Assembly (NCBI RefSeq): GCF_001577835.2
Contig: NC_029527.1
Coordinates: forward strand, 6,354,094 to 6,418,093
Source: Coturnix japonica
Lineage: Eukaryota; Chordata; Aves; Galliformes; Phasianidae
Length of the DNA: 64,000 nucleotides
Reading direction: 5' to 3'
The position numbers were made by a program, and so were the translations under genes. Of the stretch, positions 1 through 64,000 are shown in pieces (within the stretch, counting starts at the first letter, position 1; every line of letters starts with the position of its first letter). The notes beneath the pieces are model-generated. The model did no database searches and had not been told where the DNA came from. It saw nothing but the letters and a program-made list of their open reading frames with translations.

Positions 1-2414
1 AGACATCACAGTCCTGCTCTGATCTTTCCTTAGCAGGAAAACAGGTCTGAAGCAAAATTTGGGATGTTTCTTTGTTTTTTTCACTGAGGCCACGTGGTGC
101 ACAGTAGGTGAAGGACACAAACATTTTGGTAATAGGTTTTCTCAATCTGTTTCAACTAAGTTATCACTAGAGCCATATCCTTCAGTAAAGAACAATACTG
201 TAGGTTAATGCTAATGGTATGTTCTAACATTATGTGCTAAATTTATCTTATGATTGAAACAGCATTGAATTCTTTGCTTGAAAAAAGACCAGATTTACAA
301 CCTTGTATACATCATCTATGACCTTTTGGAACAGATATACCACAACTGTTTGTCCTTGTTAACACATCAACCTATAGATGCAAACATTTTATAGACAATC
401 GGACATGCTACTCTTCTGCACATTCAACTACTTGTCATTATAGATTAAAATCAAAGGAGTTCTTTTAGACTCAAGCTTTTCATCATTTCACCTCATCAAA
501 ATTTCCACTTCTGTTTTTCAAGAGAGCTGAACTGAAAACAAATGAACAAATGATAACAAACACAGCCAAAAACACAGAACAAAATAATACAATACAATAC
601 AAGTGAGGATAAATAAAAGAGCAAAATGTGTAAGCACAGCAAAATGAAGGAAGCTGTCAACACTCTCACAAGTTTTGCAATAATTCAAGAAACAGCAGCA
701 ATTCACAGCAAGCTTGCATCATTTACCTGATCCAGCAACATGTGACTGCAAGGTCTTTCTCTATAATCGCACATGCATCAAGAAAGAAATATGTTAAGAA
801 TATACCCACATAAGTAATGGCTAGTTTCATTATACATAAAATACAATATGTGCATATTCACTTGTTTCTTTTCAGTACTAATTTTCCTACGAATTGAGAA
901 AAATGCAGGTTTTTCCTCACCTTCTGAAAGAGAGAAAGCTTCACACTTTGAAGAAGTGATTAAGTTGAAAGTGATATTTTCAGGACTGAAAACGATCTCT
1001 GTAGAGTCTGTGTCCATGAATAGCTCTCTATAAATAACTGATCATAAGATACTCCGGGACTTTCTCCATGTTACTTTCATACAGGTTAGTCACATTTGTT
1101 AATCTAATCTGACACACGGTGTCAGCAAGAGAGGAAATTAGAAATCCAGTTTATTTATAAAAATACTCGTTAACAATTAATGGAATGAGAATTTGAGAGC
1201 TACAGACAGTAGCTGTTCAGTTATGGAAAGGAAAAAAATCATTACTGATTTCCTAAGAGGGAAAACTACAGACACTGTCAGCAGCTTGTTTAAGAGAAAT
1301 ATAAGGCAGTCTATGAAGAAAACTATATAAAAATGAGAGTAAGTGTGAATAAGCAAATAAAAATCAAGAGAATGCCCTATTAAAATTACTATGAGTTTCT
1401 GATTGCCAAATCACAACTTACATTCTATTACAAACAGAAAAGTAAACAAACAGAGGATAATACAGAATCTTTAAAGGAAAAAGTATCATTTCAGAAAGAA
1501 ACACCCCAAACTGCTTATAACTGTAATACACAATAAGCAAAGCAATGGTGGACAAAGCTACCTAGATATAATGGGGAAGATGGGCTGCAGAGAGACTCTT
1601 CTGAGCTTACTTCAGTCCTAGAAGTAGTTCTTTAGTACAGGAGATATACGGAAAAAATGTTTGAGTAATTGCTACTATGATTGCTTTTTAAATAAAACTA
1701 AACTGCAGAATCCTTGAAGGAACTGAAGCTGAAATGCCTCTCCAGAGCAACAAAAAACCAGAAATAACATTTCAGGCAAGTGGTAATAAGGGAGATTTTC
1801 ATCATTTTTCTTTAATGAAACAGTTTAGAAAAGAAAAAAAAGAAGTAAATAAAAAAATCAGAACTATAGCTTGAAAGGATGGATTTTTTGAGCAAAGAAG
1901 GGACTTGGAAGTGCCTATTACAGACAGTTCAACAGCTTCTTGTATTGTGATTTTCACGGTTGTTGTGACACAACACAGGCTGTGTGTAACACAGGACCAA
2001 AGACTCCAGATTTCCTATGTGCCGGGTTTCCATTCACATGATTCAGCACTCTTCATACTTAAAAAGTTCATTAATCGGAGTGTATTGCAAAGAAAGTGCA
2101 GACAATTCTTGTCATTAAGATATATTTTGTAAAATTTGAGCAATGCATAAAATTGTTGTTTATACATTAATGATGTTATCAAAAGCTAAAATCCTACCTG
2201 CACCTTATGTAGATTGTAAAAGTGCTAATTATAGCATATGCTTATTTAAGGCAAAATACTCGGGGATCAGAAATATTCACTCTTTCAAAATTACAAAAGA
2301 AAGCAAACAAACCCCACAGCTACAGAAGTTGCCTTTATAGAGAACACTGCACTTCTTCTGTGAGCAAATAAAACAAGAAGTATCCTGTGACATTTGTATC
2401 TGAACTGTCTGGGG
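1..2414. other. DNAH12 3' flank, no recognised gene
   Basis: This stretch is AT-rich. It should hold the 3' untranslated region of DNAH12 just below 2415. Possible minus-strand poly(A) signals are an ATTAAA (TTTAAT at 1811-1816) and an AATAAA (TTTATT at 1150-1155); neither is strongly supported. In human the next gene in this direction is ASB14, but I did not find its recognisable N-terminal sequence. Two weak candidate exons on the minus strand are listed separately. No repeats were recognised. Confidence 0.5.
921..1027 (-). other. Candidate exon of an unassigned gene (weak)
   Basis: The minus strand reads an acceptor-like TTTATAG, then an open frame beginning ELFMDTDSTEIVF, then a consensus-like donor TCAGAAG|GTGAGG. 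A second short segment (727 to about 762) has acceptor-like TTATAG and donor CAG|GTAAAT, and joins in frame (phase 1). I do not recognise the protein. It could be an upstream exon of the next gene or chance open sequence in AT-rich DNA. Confidence 0.2.
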
Positions 2415-53699
<51,285 letters not shown>

Positions 53700-53816
53700 C
53701 TTAAAACACAACAAAAAAGCAACACGAGGAATATCCAATTATTCAAACAGCACGGTGTATGAAGCTGACAGCGGTGTGGGGAGCCCTGCAGCACTCAGCT
53801 GGGCGGGCTGAGGGCC

Positions 53817-53830
53817 GCTCCCTTGGAAAC
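53817..53830. promoter_or_regulatory. Candidate RFX X-box upstream of DNAH12
   Basis: GCTCCCTTGGAAAC fits the relaxed X-box consensus RYYNYYWWRRNRAC at all 14 positions, about 118 bp upstream of the DNAH12 ATG. RFX factors drive many ciliary genes through such sites. With equal base frequencies a match is expected about once per 16 kb per strand, so chance is unlikely but not excluded. Confidence 0.5.
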
Positions 53831-53888
53831 GAGACGCATAAACTCACAACTGCGTTTTAACAGCTTCTATGAGGGGAAATGTGGAGCA

Positions 53889-54157
53889 AACCTTCTCTTC
53901 TCCAGGCTGAACAAACCCAACTCCCTCAGCCTGTCCTCATAGGGGAGGTGCTCCAGCCCCTGATCATCTTCCTGTCCCTCCTCTGGACCCTTAACAAAAT
54001 CTCCATGTCTTTTTTGTACTGAGGGCTCCACACCTGCACACAGTACAACAGATGGGGCCTCACAAGAGCAGAGTAGAGAGGGACAATCACCTCCCTATCC
54101 CTGCTGACCACCCCTCTCCTAATGGAGCCCAGGATCCCATTTGCTTTCCGGGCTGCC
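53889..54157 (-). mobile_element. CR1 LINE internal fragment in the shared promoter
   Basis: The minus strand encodes the end of the CR1 reverse-transcriptase frame ([31 protein letters not shown]) and continues to the GGCTGAGGGAGTTGGG segment. It then stops before the usual 3' untranslated region. It is a fragment lacking both ends of the element, lying between DNAH12 and PDE12. Confidence 0.9.
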
Positions 54158-54329
54158 AGTCCGTTATGGGCTCCCCGCCCGCCCGCACTCAGTGAGGGCT
54201 GAGGCTGTAAGAACAGCAGGAGAGCTTTACAAACACCCGAACGCCTTCATAACGCCATTGAGTAGCACAGAACGGTTTGGATCGAGCAGCAAACGAGCAC
54301 GGAGCCCAGACACCCGGGGTTGAAGGCGC

Positions 54330-55822
54330 ACGTTGGCAGCTCGCCCCTTGTGTACCTCACGGTGTGCAGCGCTGACACCCTGCGCAGACATTGCGGGGAC
54401 GCGCTCTCCGGGCGGGTTCAGTCCTGAAAAGAAGGAACGGCAACGCTACATAGAACCGGGCTGTCCAACGCCGGCCCGGCGATGCTGTAACCCCGCCCCG
54501 GGGCGGGCTCGAGCCGCGGCCGTTGTTGTGCCGCCCCCCGTTGCTCATTTCCGTCCGCTCGTGCCGGAAGCGCCGGCTCCATGTGGTGGGGGCTGCGCGC
54601 TGTGCTGCAGTGGCTGGGCCGGCTGGGGGGAGCTGGAGCTGGATCGGCTCGTCCCGGCGCCATGGAGCCGTTGGATCGCGCCGTGGTGCGCTGTGTGCCG
54701 GCAGAGCCCAAGCTCAGCCTGAGGCTCGTGCTCCCCGACGGCAGCGCGCGGCACATGCAGCGGGATCAGACGGAGCCGCTGGGCCGGGCGCTGTCCCGCA
54801 TCGCCACGAACGCCGCGAAGGGCCGCGTTAAGGCGGGTAAGAAGAGCAAGAAGCAGCGGGCGGAGGACGGTGAATCGGAGCTGCCGGAGCTGCCCGAGGT
54901 GCGGCTGTTCAACCGGGACGGGCTGCCGGTGTCCGAGGAGGTGCCCAACGCTTCGGCCTGGCAGGACGGCGCCGTGCTGCAGGTCGGGGCCGCTCGGTAC
55001 CGCGTGGAGCGCAACCCCCCTGCTCTCACCGAGCTGCGGCTGCCGCGCTCGCTGCTGGCCGGCTTCCCCGTGTGCCCCAAGGTCAGCGCCGAGTTCGCCG
55101 CCCCGCAGCACTGTCTGTTCCGATGGTACCGAGAGCGGAGGCCCGAGAGCGGCGGGGAGGGACCGGCCTGGGAAGAGGAGCGGGAGCCGGAGGGCGGAGA
55201 GCGGGTCTTCACGCCGCCCAACGCGCTGGTGGGGCTGCGGCTCAAGCTGCGCTGCACGCCCGGGGACGGCGCCATGCGATTCGGGCCGCCCGTCGAGGTG
55301 GAAAGTAGCGGCCCCGTGGAGGCCGGGCCCGGGGTCTGCACCTTCGATGCGAGGCACCTGTACACGGGGAAGGTGAGCGAGCGCGGCTCCGTGCGTGTCA
55401 TCTCATACAACATCCTGGCCGACACCTACGCCCAGACCGAGTTCTCCCGCACCGTGCTGTTCCCGTACTGCGCCCCGTACGCGCTGGAGGTCGACTACAG
55501 GCAGAACCTGCTGAAGAAGGAGCTGGCCGGCTACAACGCCGACCTCATCTGCCTGCAGGAGGTGGACAAATCCGTCTTCACAGACAGCTTGGCCCCGGCT
55601 CTGGATGCGTTCGGGCTCGAGGGGCTCTTTAAGATCAAGGAGAAGCAGCACGAGGGCCTGGCCACCTTCTACCGCAGGGACAAGTTCAGCCTCCTGAGCC
55701 AGCACGACATTGCGTTCAGTGAGGCGCTGCTGTCAGAGCCGCTGCACGCCGAGCTGCGTGACAAGCTGGACCAGTACCCAGTGGTGAGGGACAAGGTGCT
55801 GCAGAGATCGTCTGTGCTGCAG
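54330..55822. promoter_or_regulatory. CpG island over PDE12 promoter and exon 1
   Basis: Base composition changes abruptly from AT-rich to strongly GC-rich with frequent CG dinucleotides, through the whole of PDE12 exon 1, and falls off in intron 1. Judged by eye, not computed. Confidence 0.75.
54491..54507. promoter_or_regulatory. GC-box pair upstream of PDE12
   Basis: CCCCGCCCCGGGGCGGG forms two opposed Sp1-type GC boxes, about 74 bp before the first PDE12 ATG, inside CpG-dense DNA. This is typical of a TATA-less housekeeping promoter. Confidence 0.6.
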
Positions 55823-56975
55823 GTATCTGCGGCCACCACGGCCCAGCAGCATAGCTGGATGTGGGGCAGTGTTGGTGGATGTAGTGTGACACAGCCCAGC
55901 AGCACAGCTGGATGTGGGGCCAGTGGTTGGTGGATGCATGTGTGACAGCAGCCCAGCAGCACAGCTGGATGTGGGGCAGTGTTGGTGGATGTAGTGTGAC
56001 ACAGCCCAGCAGCACAGCTGGATGTGGGGCAGTGTTGGTGGATGCAGTGTGACACTGTTTGCTGGGGTGGTGGTTGTGCACGGGGCAGGGGAGTGCAAAC
56101 ACGGTGCTGACAGTCAGGCTTTAAGTATCTTCATGTAGGCAATAATATAAAACTTTAGAAAAAAATATTAATAGCAGTGGGGCAGCCTGCAGAGCTAATA
56201 TTAGTCTGTCAGGAGTTCCAGAAACACTCTTTAAAACTTATTACAGATTTCTTTGTCTTAAAGGTTTCAGTTCTGCAGTCCGAAACTGATCCTCCCAGGC
56301 AGCTTTGTGTAGCTAACACCCATCTCTACTGGCATCCAAAAGGTAACTTTCCTACATTCCTCCTTGTTCTTTTGCAGCTGTTGCCTTTTCTTGTGCCCCA
56401 TTCCCTACTTCAGCCAAGCCTGGCTTGGATTTAATCTTCCTTACAGTAAGATCACTGTCTAAATGAGCAACTTGAAAGGCACCTTCAGTGCCTCTACAAA
56501 GGATTTTAAGTAACATGTTTTTACATCTTTAGGTGGGAACATCCGTCTCATCCAAATTGCTGTAGCTTTGGCTCACATCAAGCATGTGGCATGTGACTTG
56601 TATCCTAATATACCAGTCATATTCTGTGGAGACTTTAATAGTACACCATCATCTGGGACTTACGGCTTTATTAACACCGGTAGCATTGCTGAAGATCACG
56701 AAGACTGGGCCTCTAATGGAGAAGAGGAAAGGTGCAATATGCCTCTGAGCCATCCTTTCAAATTACAGAGTGCTTGTGGAGAACCTGCGTATACAAACTA
56801 TGTTGGTGGCTTTTATGGATGTCTGGACTACATTTTCATTGACAAAAACGCTCTGGAAGTTGAACAGGTCATTCCATTGCCAAGTCATGAAGAAGTAACA
56901 ACCCACCAGGCTTTGCCAAGTGTTTCACATCCTTCAGATCATATAGCACTTGTATGTGACTTAAAGTGGAAATAG
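54581..56975 (+). CDS. PDE12: PDE12, 2',5'-phosphodiesterase 12 (complete, 3 exons)
   Basis: The enzyme cleaves 2',5'-linked oligoadenylates (ending RNase L activation) and trims poly(A) on mitochondrial mRNAs. Exons are 54581-55822, 56264-56342 and 56533-56975; all junctions are GT-AG, giving 587 residues (human is 609 as I recall). The N-terminal 27 residues are Arg- and Leu-rich with no acidic residue, like a mitochondrial presequence. The exonuclease-endonuclease-phosphatase domain occupies the C-terminal half: SYNILADTYAQTEF, catalytic Glu327 in LICLQEVD, GDFNSTP with Asp474 and Asn476, and SDH at 575-577 (Asp576, His577). It ends DLKWK. The first ATG is in weak context; Met28 (54662) is in strong context. 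A tandem repeat follows the exon 1 donor closely. Confidence 0.97.
55841..56056. repeat. Tandem repeat, four copies of about 53 bp, in PDE12 intron 1
   Basis: Units start with GCCCAGCAGC at 55841, 55894, 55951 and 56004. Three are 53 bp and the second is 57 bp. The copies are nearly identical. The array begins 18 bp after the exon 1 donor and accounts for the repetitive open frames seen on both strands here. Confidence 0.95.
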
Positions 56976-59275
56976 ATCTGCTTTTGCATAATGTTTTTTG
57001 GAGCTTTTGTATAAATTGATGTACTGTTGAGGAACTGAGGTTCAGCCCCGGCTGTTTTGCTACTAAAACAAGAGCAATTTTAGGAAAGTGAATGTGTTTA
57101 ATCCTTCTACTGAAGGTTACTTCATTGCTGATGTGAACTTGTACAATTTTCCCTTTTTATATGCTAATAAGAAGAATATTTCAGATATTTAGTTTTGAAA
57201 ATTGGATTATCAGATACCCTTTTAAAGGTTTTCAAAGGATTAAAATTGTTGAAGGTATGAATTCAATCTTATTTATAAGTGTACAAACCAAACCCTGCTT
57301 AATTCAGAACCAGGTGCAGAAAGAAAAACCGTGGTTTGGATTCATTCAGCCTCATTGTGGTCACTGTCACAAGACAGAGCTTTTAAAATACACACAGAAG
57401 CTGACTTTATTAGCCAGTCTTTTTAGCAAGTGACATGATCTGCAAAGAACATTCTGTGATTATCAGTGAATGGTCCTGTTCAGTCAACAGCCATGTTAAG
57501 TTTAAGATGATGATCAACTTGGAAGCACTTTGCCCGCTTAATGTGGGTAGTGAGGGTCACTTAAAACACTCAAACTGGATTGTAGGTGTAGGTTGCATCT
57601 ACTGTTCCATCTGTTGTCTATGGTCAATAGTAGTATTTGAGTTCAGGACAGCCAGCGGGGGGTGGCAGGGAACTCCAACATAATAATCTGTTTTCAGGTG
57701 TGAGGAGGGACAGAATAAATGATGGGGTGTATCCATCTCTGCCTGCATTTTTAAAGAAAGAAACAAGTGACTTAAAATGGTATAAAAAACACTTATACTG
57801 AAAAACACAAATACTGGTTTTGTTCCTTGCACGTTGTTCCATGTAGAACTAGTCTAGGTAATCCAGATGTTGGGAAACTTGCTCTACTGATATCTTCATT
57901 GAATTTGTTGGGAGGGGTATAAATCATTAACTCACTTCTTTTCCTGCATAATTAGTCCACATAAAGCAATCAGCGTTTAAAAACTTCCATTACATCTTCC
58001 TCTTTCACCTAATAAGCGTCCCTTTCTGACTGTCAGTTCTCACTTGATTTCTTTCTAGTCACAGTTGTCTAGCATGGCAAAACAACCCCCCAAAACAACA
58101 GCTTAACCTCTAAGGAAGCAAAAGAAACACTGTTGTAATGCAGATGGAAGAGTTAACAAACATGGTAGGAGAAGGTTTAAAAGACCGTTTAAACAAAAGA
58201 AAAGCAGTAAAAGGAGAATAAAAATGTAATTCAGAACTTCTTTCAGTTAGTTGGTAACTCTCCAGAACACTAAGCTAAAATCCAGTGCTGCATTTCCTTG
58301 TAAAACAACATTTGGAACTCTGCCATCCATTATAATATTGAAATGGCCACGCAGTTCTTAAGGGGCTACCTTGGTTATGCTCAGATCATAACATTGAGAA
58401 ACAATGTCAGCTGGTAAGGGTTTGTGATAGAATGCTTTTCTAGCTTCCCTTACAGAAAAGCACTTAAAGGGAGATATTAAAGAACTGCAAGCAAAGAGAA
58501 TGGCTGAGCCATTTGTTAGTTCATGGGTGAATTGTAAGTAAGGATGACTTTAAAACAAACAGATGCCACAGCTCACATCCTGTCATTGTAAAGGAAGCTG
58601 GTAGCTGGCTCCAGTTGCTGAGAGGTAATGATCCAATGCACAGACGTATCGACTTCTGTGTGTGTACTCAGCAACTCATTAAAGCTACAAGCTGAACATT
58701 ACCTTAACTCTATCTCCTGGGTTTCTGTTACGCATCAAGGAGTCACTGACTCATTTCAAGAGCTCTGGAATTTCCTCCAGTTATTGGTGCTCAGTAACAG
58801 TGTTTCCTAGAAACTTCAGCCTCATGGGTACAGCAGAACCTGCTTGGAAGTTGCTCCTAACCTAAACCTGCTTGAGCTGAACAGACTTTGGCACTGGGGT
58901 TCCTTGGAGGACAGACCTGGCCTTGTGGGATATAAGCCGAGATTAAATCTGCCATGAAATCATACTTCAGCTACCTGAGGACAATGAAGACACAAGACTG
59001 AGCTCTGTTTGCATCTGTTCAGCTGACAGGAAAAGATTGAAAAGAGTTAATTTAAACGTTTTGAAACCACACTGGGGAGGGAGGGGACACAGTACCAACT
59101 ATACAGACCTTATTTCTGGGGGGTGCCCATCACCATTAACACAATGTTGATTAAAGCCTGTTCAAGCATTTCACTTTCCAGCTAACCAGCAGCTCCTGCT
59201 AGAAACCACGTTGTTTTTAAGTGCGGAAACAACTACAAGACAGACATGCGTGCTTTTCAGGCAGTTTGTACTCGT
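56976..59275 (+). other. PDE12 3' flank and intergenic space before ARF4
   Basis: AT-rich DNA after the PDE12 stop is presumably its 3' untranslated region at first. Plus-strand poly(A) candidates are ATTAAA (57239-57244), AATAAA (57714-57719) and AATAAA (58217-58222). The real end cannot be chosen by eye. No further gene or repeat was recognised. Confidence 0.5.
57714..57719 (+). terminator. Candidate PDE12 poly(A) signal
   Basis: Canonical AATAAA about 740 bp after the PDE12 stop codon. The alternative at 58217 is equally canonical. Confidence 0.3.
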
Positions 59276-59281
59276 TTTATT
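59276..59281 (-). terminator. ARF4: Candidate distal ARF4 poly(A) signal
   Basis: TTTATT on the plus strand is AATAAA on the minus strand, about 1.17 kb past the ARF4 stop. A G/T-rich stretch follows on the minus strand. Confidence 0.4.
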
Positions 59282-59579
59282 ACCGTTTTTGTAACTGTTA
59301 GTATTTTCATATCTGGACATCTTAAAAGGAATTTGAGATTTACAACTTCAAAAGACACAGAATTATTATAGGTCTTGATGACAGCTACTCTACTGCACCG
59401 TATACAACTCTGCCCACCTCGCGCCCCACTCTGTACAGCCCCAAGCAAGGGAAAATGAAATTTATGTTCACATTCAAGCTGCAGGGAAGCTCAGTTTATG
59501 GAAAATGAGTATGTGATAACTCACAGCTCAACCACCAAAGAGTCAAGAAGAGTGTACGCAGAACAATACATTTTATCAT

Positions 59580-59585
59580 TTTATT
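59580..59585 (-). terminator. ARF4: Candidate proximal ARF4 poly(A) signal
   Basis: Minus-strand AATAAA about 0.87 kb past the ARF4 stop, a possible alternative polyadenylation site. Confidence 0.35.
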
Positions 59586-60447
59586 AGGAATAATTCCAAG
59601 TGGGTTATGAAGAAACTAATCCATTGAGTTCGATGAATTTTCCAAAATCTCATTATGAAGATATGTCCACCAACAAACAGTAAAACCTCAGCAGAACTAT
59701 TATACACTGGGCAAAAATAGTCAGGCTGATACCAAAAAGCAACATGCAACGTAAAAAAAAACAAACCCAAAAAGATACAATATAAAGGAAGACAATCTGC
59801 TGAATATTAAAAACAACCTCAACATGAGCTCTTCGCAGCCAGCACAGAACTATTCTACCCATCAAATCCAATTCTCACAAAGGCAAGTTGGGCCGATGGA
59901 ACCCAAGGATCAATACAATGTTCCTCAGTGCAGTAGATTTGAATAGTGTTTTAGAGCACTTCCTCGGCGGGAACAAGCAGGATTAGGAATTCTTTTTGGC
60001 AAGGGAGAGAAATAAATACACGGAATGCTACATTTTTAAATCAGCAGACTGTCTGAGGAATGAAACAGGGCATCAGTCAACTAAAAGTAGCAGGGAGAAA
60101 AAAAATTAAAACATTAATTTATTGGGGCTCCAAAAAAAAGTATTCAGAACAGATCTTGAAGATGTCACAATAACTATATTCAGGCATTTAGGCTAACAAG
60201 GGAAGTAGAATCAGAAGATACACTTTTTTCCAAGTTAAGGAGATTTTTACCCAAGCATATTGCTACCTTTGCAACATGTAGCTCGGTAAACAATAATTGG
60301 CAACAAAATAAGTTGAAATGCTGTAATATCCTGCCCAAAGATCAGTTCCAGATATTGTAATAACCAAGATGCAAACTAATTTTGTTGTAACAAGCCTAGA
60401 CCACTTATATCAAACATGTCCCTGGTGAAAGAGTCATCCAGTTCGAG

Positions 60448-64000
<3,553 letters not shown>

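Larger units (their letters stand above)
53700..54580. promoter_or_regulatory. Head-to-head promoter region of DNAH12 and PDE12
   Basis: Only 881 bp separate the two start codons, which point away from each other. The DNAH12-proximal part contains an X-box match (53817-53830), the middle holds a CR1 fragment (53889-54157), and the PDE12-proximal part is GC- and CpG-rich, running into PDE12 exon 1. I see no TATA box placed convincingly for either gene. The arrangement suggests a divergent promoter with a cilia-type side and a housekeeping-type side. Confidence 0.7.
59276..60447 (-). other. ARF4: ARF4 3' untranslated region
   Basis: The interval runs from the ARF4 stop codon to a canonical minus-strand AATAAA. 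Its length (about 1.2 kb) is plausible for this gene. Other AATAAA signals inside it (such as 59580-59585) could give shorter transcripts. Confidence 0.55.

Noticed and set aside
53926-54111. Minus-strand frame resembling a reverse transcriptase end
   Set aside because: It is part of the CR1 fragment, too short and truncated to be a functional gene.
54545-55425. Long minus-strand open frames (270 and 219 codons) opposite PDE12 exon 1
   Set aside because: They are shadows of a GC-rich coding exon. They show no recognisable domain and are dominated by Arg, Pro, Ser and Ala.
55823-55945. 454-codon reading of PDE12 exon 1 continuing past position 55822
   Set aside because: It reads through a good GTATCT donor into the tandem repeat. 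The conserved protein continues in exons 2 and 3 instead.
55669-56102. Minus-strand open frames of about 120-128 codons over the repeat array
   Set aside because: Their repeated peptide simply translates the 53-bp tandem units.

Overview
This window is vertebrate nuclear DNA, almost certainly from a bird and most likely galliform-like. The protein-coding exons are short, separated by compact GT-AG introns, and there are three fragments of the avian LINE CR1. Species cannot be fixed from the sequence alone. The gene order DNAH12 (minus), PDE12 (plus), ARF4 (minus) is the order I recall from human chromosome 3p14, so the block looks like conserved amniote synteny. Homology calls rest on my memory of the human proteins, not on a search.

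Positions 2415-53699 (minus strand) hold the complete coding region of DNAH12, a single-headed axonemal inner-arm dynein heavy chain. I traced 73 coding exons by matching protein segments and splice sites. The exon lengths sum to 11,874 nt in one uninterrupted frame, giving 3,957 residues plus stop. In order, the exons encode a short tail, linker, AAA1-AAA4 with recognisable P-loops, coiled-coil stalk with microtubule-binding tip, AAA5, AAA6 and the C-terminal domain. Two introns use a GC-AG donor and one internal exon is only 27 nt.

Positions 53700-54580 are the shared head-to-head promoter region of DNAH12 and PDE12. It contains a 14-base RFX X-box match close to DNAH12, an old CR1 piece, and a GC-rich part next to PDE12. 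PDE12 (54581-56975, plus strand, 3 exons, 587 residues) encodes a 2',5'-phosphodiesterase/deadenylase. It has a weak-context first ATG encoding a mitochondrial-type presequence, and a strong-context in-frame ATG at codon 28. A four-copy, about 53-bp tandem repeat lies just inside its first intron.

Positions 56976-60447 hold the PDE12 3' flank and the ARF4 3' untranslated region, arranged tail to tail. ARF4 (minus strand) runs from 60448 off the right edge. Coding exons for residues 28-180 are present; the N-terminal exon lies outside. Positions 1-2414, downstream of DNAH12, contain no recognised gene, only two weak candidate exons on the minus strand.

I found no undescribed system. The more interesting points are the promoter architecture, the possible dual start of PDE12, the GC-AG introns and the complete compact dynein gene.
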